Shown one piece after another: positions 60,231 to 64,000 of a stretch of DNA of 64,000 nt. Source of the stretch: Pelagicoccus sp. (GTDB lineage Bacteria > Verrucomicrobiota > Verrucomicrobiia > Opitutales > Opitutaceae). The notes under the pieces are model-generated. The model saw only the letters and a list, made by a program, of their open reading frames with translations. It was not told the origin of the DNA and ran no database searches. Made by a program: the position numbers and the translations under genes. The first letter of the stretch is position 1. Each line of letters opens with the position of its first letter. The stretch covers positions 59,719 through 123,718 of the forward strand of contig JANQRJ010000036.1 of the NCBI GenBank assembly GCA_028284635.1, in the 5' to 3' direction.

Positions 60231-60311
60231 GGTAGGGCTGGACTGCCGGGCCGGCCGCGATGCAGGATAGATTTTCGGGCTCTGCGGCTGGCCCAGCGGT
60301 CCAGCCCTACC
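60231..60311. repeat. GGTAGGGCTGGAC inverted repeat between convergent genes
   Basis: The left arm GGTAGGGCTGGACTGCCGGG (60231 on) pairs with the mirrored arm ending at 60311, 25 of 28 bases, with a 25-base loop. It fills the space between tsaD and the isochorismatase-like gene, so it may act as a shared terminator. Confidence 0.65.
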
Positions 60312-60312
60312 T

Positions 60313-61398
60313 TTAGCTAGCCTCCTCTGGGCGGCTAGTCTTCTTGGCGACCTTTTTCGCCGCCTTTTTCGCTACCTTCTTGGTCGCTTTCCTTGCCGTC
60401 TTCTTGGCGACTTTTTTGGCCGCTTTCTTTGCGGTCTTCTTGGCTGCCTTTTTTGCAGGGGGCGATTTGTCGGGCTGCGGTTTGGGCTCGGGAGCCTTCT
60501 GCTCGGGCTTGGATTCCGCCTTCTCGGGAGCAGGGGATTCGGGGCGTTCCACTTGCGAGGGAGCGGAGCTTTCGGGTTGGCTGTCTTGCTTTTCGGATGG
60601 CGGCTCCGAGCGGTCCTCGTCTTTCCGTCCGCGTCCACGTCCTCTGCCCCGGCGGCGGCCACGCTTGCGGCCTTGGCGTTCTTCGGAGTCGGAGGACGGG
60701 TCCTGCTCTTCCTTTTCGCGCTTCGGTTGCTCGCGGCGCTCTTGGCGGGAATCGCGTGGCTCGGGTTTCGCAAACGTGATGGGTTCTGGGCGTTTGGGCA
60801 GGTAGGCTTCCAGGTCGAAGTCCTCTGCGCCGAACGCTTTGACGATCTGATTGAAGGGGCGGAAGTAGGGCGACTGCACGTCGCCGAGCAGGCTGTAGAA
60901 GATGGTCTCCGAAGGTAGGACTTGGCAGCCGAGTCGGGTCAGAGCGTTGATTGCGTGGGCTTCGTCTTCCGGTCGGCGAGCGGCGAGGGCGTCGCTGAGG
61001 AAAGTGACGTCGATGTCTTCTTCCGTGGCTTGCAGGCCGGTCTGGTAGACGCAGATGGGAGTCTCTAGGCCGATGATGAGCAGGTGGTAGATCTCTTGCT
61101 CGCGCAGGTAGCGTTCGATGCCGGGGGCGCCGAGAGCGGAGAAGCTTTGCTTGGCGAAGACCTTGGGATTGCGGGCGAGTCTGAAGAGATCGGCGTTGGT
61201 GTGGCCGAGTTTTTCCGGAGCTTGCTCGGTGAAGATGGTGCGGATTTGCAGGCAACGAGCGGCCTCAAGGGCGAACGCCGCTCGGTTGAGAAAGCGGCTT
61301 TTGTTGGGCAGCGTCTCGATGAAGCAGTCTTGGGCGTCGAGAACGAGTAGGGCAACGGAGTCTAGGATTTCTGGGCGGAGCTTGCGGCTGATTTGCAT
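60313..61398 (-). CDS. Isochorismatase-like hydrolase fused to RG-rich and histone-H1-like tail
   Basis: 361 residues. Residues 1-185 are an isochorismatase/cysteine hydrolase domain with the catalytic Asp 21 (VLDAQDCFI), Lys 83 (VFAKQSFSA) and Cys 116 (GLETPICVYQTG). The rest is low complexity: an acidic-basic mix, an RGRGRGRGR tract (250-258), a Pro/Glu/Lys stretch, and 315-355 built of repeated AKKxAKK/TAKK/VAKK units like the C-terminal tails of bacterial histone H1 proteins. The enzyme part would cleave amide or ether bonds; the tail should bind nucleic acid. The fusion is one uninterrupted frame. Confidence 0.82.
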   Translation of the reverse strand: MQISRKLRPEILDSVALLVLDAQDCFIETLPNKSRFLNRAAFALEAARCLQIRTIFTEQAPEKLGHTNADLFRLARNPKVFAKQSFSALGAPGIERYLREQEIYHLLIIGLETPICVYQTGLQATEEDIDVTFLSDALAARRPEDEAHAINALTRLGCQVLPSETIFYSLLGDVQSPYFRPFNQIVKAFGAEDFDLEAYLPKRPEPITFAKPEPRDSRQERREQPKREKEEQDPSSDSEERQGRKRGRRRGRGRGRGRKDEDRSEPPSEKQDSQPESSAPSQVERPESPAPEKAESKPEQKAPEPKPQPDKSPPAKKAAKKTAKKAAKKVAKKTARKATKKVAKKAAKKVAKKTSRPEEAS

Positions 61399-61532
61399 GC
61401 GAAACGCGTATGGGGATTCTTGTCGGGAGACGTTTGGAAACGGTGGAAGCTAATGGGCATTCTCCACGCTTTATCAACAAGAAGCCTGAGATTTTTATAG
61501 CCAGGCGTCGTCGGGCTTTAATAGTGGGCGGG

Positions 61533-62105
61533 ATGGATTGGCATATCACTCCCGTAGCCCGTAAGTCTTATCTCTCTGGAGTCGAATTCGCGAAGGACGA
61601 CCGTGTGGGCAGCTCCTTGGTGAAGACCGCCGAAGGCGAGCTGCTGCGGGTGGACGTTCTGCTCTCGGAGATCGATGATCTCGAGCTGCCTGGAGTGTTG
61701 ATTTGCCGTTGGACTCAGGCCTTCAAGCCCAAGTCGGATGGTGGCAAGGAGGAGGCGGAAGCTCTCAAGCTGACCGCGGACAACCTTTTCATCAGCCTTT
61801 TCGAAGGGGAGGAAGAGGCCACGCTGACTGAGGAAAACCGAGAGCTGAAGCATTTCCTCGGTCTGATGCTGGAGCGTCGTCGGGTGTTGCGAGTCAAGAG
61901 CCGTCTCCGGGCCTATACCCGCTATGTGCATCGGCCGAGCAAGCGGGAGTTTCTGGTTGCTCCAGTAGATCTCGAGCCTGCGTTCTTCTTGGAGAACCAG
62001 GAGAAGCTCTCCTTCCTGCTGGACAGTGGCGAGGCCTCTAGCGAAGCCGACTCGGCTGCCGAGGAATCGACCGAGAAGTCGGCCGAGGCGAAGTCGACCG
62101 GCTAG
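61533..62105 (+). CDS. Conserved-looking protein of unknown function
   Basis: 190 residues from MDWHITPVARKSYLSGVEFA; the frame is open upstream, but this start gives the best N-terminus. The sequence is soluble and beta-rich with motifs KTAEGELLRVDVLLSEID, LICRWTQAFKPK and HFLGLMLERRRVLRVKSRLR, and an acidic Ser/Glu-rich tail (SEADSAAEESTEKSAEAKST). Not recognised. It lies divergent from the isochorismatase-like gene (134-base gap). Confidence 0.65.
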   Translation: MDWHITPVARKSYLSGVEFAKDDRVGSSLVKTAEGELLRVDVLLSEIDDLELPGVLICRWTQAFKPKSDGGKEEAEALKLTADNLFISLFEGEEEATLTEENRELKHFLGLMLERRRVLRVKSRLRAYTRYVHRPSKREFLVAPVDLEPAFFLENQEKLSFLLDSGEASSEADSAAEESTEKSAEAKSTG

Positions 62106-62144
62106 GTCGCTTGGTCTCGTTTGCTTGTCGGATTTCGAGCTTTT

Positions 62145-62214
62145 GGGAACACGGGCGGCTCGCCCGCATTCGACCTGATCCCAGCATTGCTGCGGGCGAG
62201 CCGCCTGCGTCCCC
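62145..62214. repeat. GGGAACACGGGCGGCTCGCC hairpin
   Basis: A 24-base arm at 62145-62168 pairs with 62191-62214 (TGCGGGCGAGCCGCCTGCGT then CCCC) at 22 of 24 positions, and each arm is itself a small hairpin. A half copy is at 22343-22367. It stands between two plus-strand genes. Confidence 0.65.
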
Positions 62215-62326
62215 AGGGGAGGATGCCGGTTCTATCGCGATTTGGCTTTGGAAATGTTGGAAAATGTGGTTGTGGGATGGTTCTCTTTGAGTTGAGTTGG
62301 CTCCTTCCTCGATCCTGAAGCCTCCT

Positions 62327-63778
62327 ATGAAAAAAGCTGCCCCGTCTCTCGTTCCTTCGAACCTCGTTCTGCCTTTCGTCCTGGTCACGTCCTTGTTTGC
62401 CCTGTGGGGGTTTGCCAACGACATCACCAATCCTCTGGTGAAGGCCTTCAAGGACATCTTCGTGATCAGCAATGCCCAGAGCAGCTTGGTGCAGACCGCT
62501 TTCTATGGCGGCTACGCGACGATGGCTTTGCCGGCGGCGTTGTTCATCAGGCGTTTTTCCTACAAGGCGGGGATCATTCTGGGGTTGGGCCTTTATGCGA
62601 CGGGAGCTCTGCTTTGCTGGCCGGCGGCGGCCCAGTCGAATTTCAACCTCTTTCTGGTCTCGCTCTACGTGCTGACCTTTGGCTTGGCGTTTCTGGAGAC
62701 GACGGCGAACCCGTTCGTCCTCTCGCTCGGGGCTCCGGAGACGGCGACGCGGCGTCTGAATCTGGCCCAGGCCTTCAATCCGATCGGTTCGCTGACGGGC
62801 ATGGTGGTGGCGAGTTTCGTCATTCTCTCCAGTCTCCAGGTCGAGGAGTTTCGTTCGGATGTAGGCAGCTACCAGAAGGGAGAGGTGGCTGCCGTCGATG
62901 CGGATCTCGGTGCATATTTGGCGAAGGAGGACGAGCGACGGGCTCTTGAGGGACTGCCGCCTTTGGCGGATGTTCAAGGCGGGGTGGCCTTGGCGGAGAC
63001 GCTTGCTGCTTTCAAGGCTGGCGAGCTGGAAACGTTTCAGGGCGCGAGCTACGAGGAGACGCGTAGCCATGACCTTTCCGTGATCAAGACGCCCTATGTG
63101 GTTATCGGGCTGGTCGTGATCGCGGTGGCGGTGGTTTTCATTGTCGTGCCGATGCCGGCGACAGGGATGGGACAAGAGCGGCTGAGTCTTTCCGCCACTT
63201 TCAAGCTGCTGTTTCGCAATGGCCGTTTCATCGGCGGGGTGGTTGCTCAGGCGTTTTACGTCGGCGCCCAGATCATGTGCTGGACTTTCATCATCCACTA
63301 CGCGACGGGCAATCTCGGCATGAGCGCTTCGACGGCCCAGAACTACAATATCGTGGCCATGGCGATCTTCTGCACGAGTCGTTTCATCTGCACTTTCTTC
63401 CTTCGCTACTTCAGCCCGGGCCGGCTTTTGCTGCTGCTTTCGCTGGCTGCGATCCTTCTGACTTGCGGGGTGATTTTCGCTACGGGCATGTTCGGGCTCT
63501 ATTGTCTGATCGGGGTATCGGCCTGCATGTCGCTCATGTTTCCAACCATCTACGGGATCGCTTTGCAGGGGATGGGAGACGAGGCCAAGATCGCTTCCGC
63601 TGGCCTGATTTTCGCGATCGTCGGCGGAGCGCTGATGCCGCCGATGCAGGGCAGGATCATCGATATGGGAGGGGCCGACGGCCTGCTGCTTGGCCTGCCG
63701 GCGGTCAACGTTTCGTTTGTCCTGCCTCTGATTTGCTTCGTGGTGGTCGCGGCCTATGGAAAGCTGGCTGCTCGCTAG
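62327..63778 (+). CDS. fucP: FucP-like MFS sugar transporter
   Basis: 483 residues from MKKAAPSLVPSNLVLPFVLV, about 12 membrane helices. The family signature FALWGFANDITNPLVKAFKD opens helix 1, followed by GGYATMALPAALFIRRFSYK and LAFLETTANPFVLSLG. Substrate-site residues match L-fucose/hexose:proton symporters. An unusual polar insert (about 175-240; RSDVGSYQKGEVAAVDADLG and more) lies between helices 6 and 7. It probably imports L-fucose or L-rhamnose for the BMC operon, although rhamnose, fucose and other hexoses cannot be told apart here. Confidence 0.88.
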   Translation: MKKAAPSLVPSNLVLPFVLVTSLFALWGFANDITNPLVKAFKDIFVISNAQSSLVQTAFYGGYATMALPAALFIRRFSYKAGIILGLGLYATGALLCWPAAAQSNFNLFLVSLYVLTFGLAFLETTANPFVLSLGAPETATRRLNLAQAFNPIGSLTGMVVASFVILSSLQVEEFRSDVGSYQKGEVAAVDADLGAYLAKEDERRALEGLPPLADVQGGVALAETLAAFKAGELETFQGASYEETRSHDLSVIKTPYVVIGLVVIAVAVVFIVVPMPATGMGQERLSLSATFKLLFRNGRFIGGVVAQAFYVGAQIMCWTFIIHYATGNLGMSASTAQNYNIVAMAIFCTSRFICTFFLRYFSPGRLLLLLSLAAILLTCGVIFATGMFGLYCLIGVSACMSLMFPTIYGIALQGMGDEAKIASAGLIFAIVGGALMPPMQGRIIDMGGADGLLLGLPAVNVSFVLPLICFVVVAAYGKLAAR

Positions 63779-63810
63779 CGTGCGTCGCGCTTGGGAATGT
63801 CGCCTTCCTC

Positions 63811-63955
63811 GTAGCGCGGAGCTTCAACCCGCGGCCACGTCGTTTCTTATCCTCACCCTCTTCTTCATCCTCATCTTACATCCTGGGATGAGGATAAAGA
63901 TGATGAAGGGGATGATGAGGGAGAATTGCGGCCGCGGGCTGAAGCTCCGCGCTAC
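63811..63955. repeat. Composite hairpin with polypyrimidine/polypurine inner arms (copy 2)
   Basis: Outer arms GTAGCGCGGAGCTTCAACCC (63811-63836) and the mirror at 63930-63955 pair at 25 of 26 bases. Inner arms: CTTATCCTCACCCTCTTCTT then CATCCTCATC against GGGATGAGGATAAAGATGAT and GAAGGGGATGATGAGG. It has the same design as 35390-35531. The final bases of the window (AGTGTAGCCG) begin another unit of the TAGCCGCGTT family. Confidence 0.75.
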
Positions 63956-64000
63956 GTTACATGGAGTGTGTTGAAAAAGTCTGGCTTTCTAGTGTAGCCG

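Overview
The window looks like a chromosomal segment of a Verrucomicrobiota bacterium, most likely class Opitutia (Opitutae). The support is a PVM-type bacterial microcompartment (BMC) operon for L-rhamnose/L-fucose breakdown, a PEP-CTERM-like exported protein ending in a VPDxGSTL-type sorting tail, sequence resembling the N-terminus of Opitutae TonB receptors, and intergenic hairpin repeats. Coding DNA is GC-rich except for a lower-GC block at about 23.8-33.6 kb. The genus cannot be fixed from the sequence alone.

Layout. 0-10 kb: the end of a sulfatase, then an ECF sigma factor, a membrane-anchored VWA protein with an anti-sigma-like N-terminus, and a 2076-residue exported membrane protein built from two homologous halves. 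10-15 kb: a methyltransferase, a UbiA-like membrane protein, a lipoprotein, an OMPLA-like outer-membrane phospholipase and a CheY-like regulator, with a MITE-like element and hairpins between them. 15-23.3 kb: a PIN toxin-antitoxin pair, a YHS protein, the lactate-oxidation operon lutABC, valS and a PEP-CTERM protein. 23.5-35.4 kb: an accessory region that begins beside a tmRNA 3'-end fragment. It holds an amidohydrolase/OMP/membrane-protein operon, lipoproteins, an unusual membrane alpha/beta hydrolase, RelE/Phd and Doc/AbrB modules, a beta-helix protein, two DUF2721 proteins and several gene remnants. 35.5-49.2 kb: two chemoreceptors, an aldo/keto reductase, an ArsR/SRPBCC pair, cysH, rpmB, a MidA-like methyltransferase, a C-terminal processing protease and exported proteins of unknown role.

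49.3-63.8 kb is the metabolic centre. A 12-gene minus-strand operon (58.2 to 49.3 kb) encodes PduL, three hexameric and three pentameric BMC shell proteins, acetate kinase, a CoA-acylating aldehyde dehydrogenase, a class II aldolase, a lactate/malate dehydrogenase and a rhamnulokinase. A DeoR regulator is divergent from it, and a palindrome lies between them. A FucP-like sugar permease lies 3.2 kb beyond the regulator. Together they would import a 6-deoxyhexose, phosphorylate the ketose, split it to DHAP and L-lactaldehyde, and process the lactaldehyde in the compartment to lactate and ATP. LutABC could then oxidise lactate to pyruvate. No isomerase was seen. tsaD and an isochorismatase-like protein with a histone-H1-like tail sit between regulator and permease.

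Inverted repeats are abundant and fall into several families. Two copies of one composite family enclose polypyrimidine/polypurine inner arms; a third locus has only the inner-arm type of sequence. The most unusual coding features are the TonB-receptor-like segments inside the VWA anti-sigma-like protein, the isochorismatase/H1-tail fusion, and the hydrolase whose catalytic residues are separated by a membrane domain.
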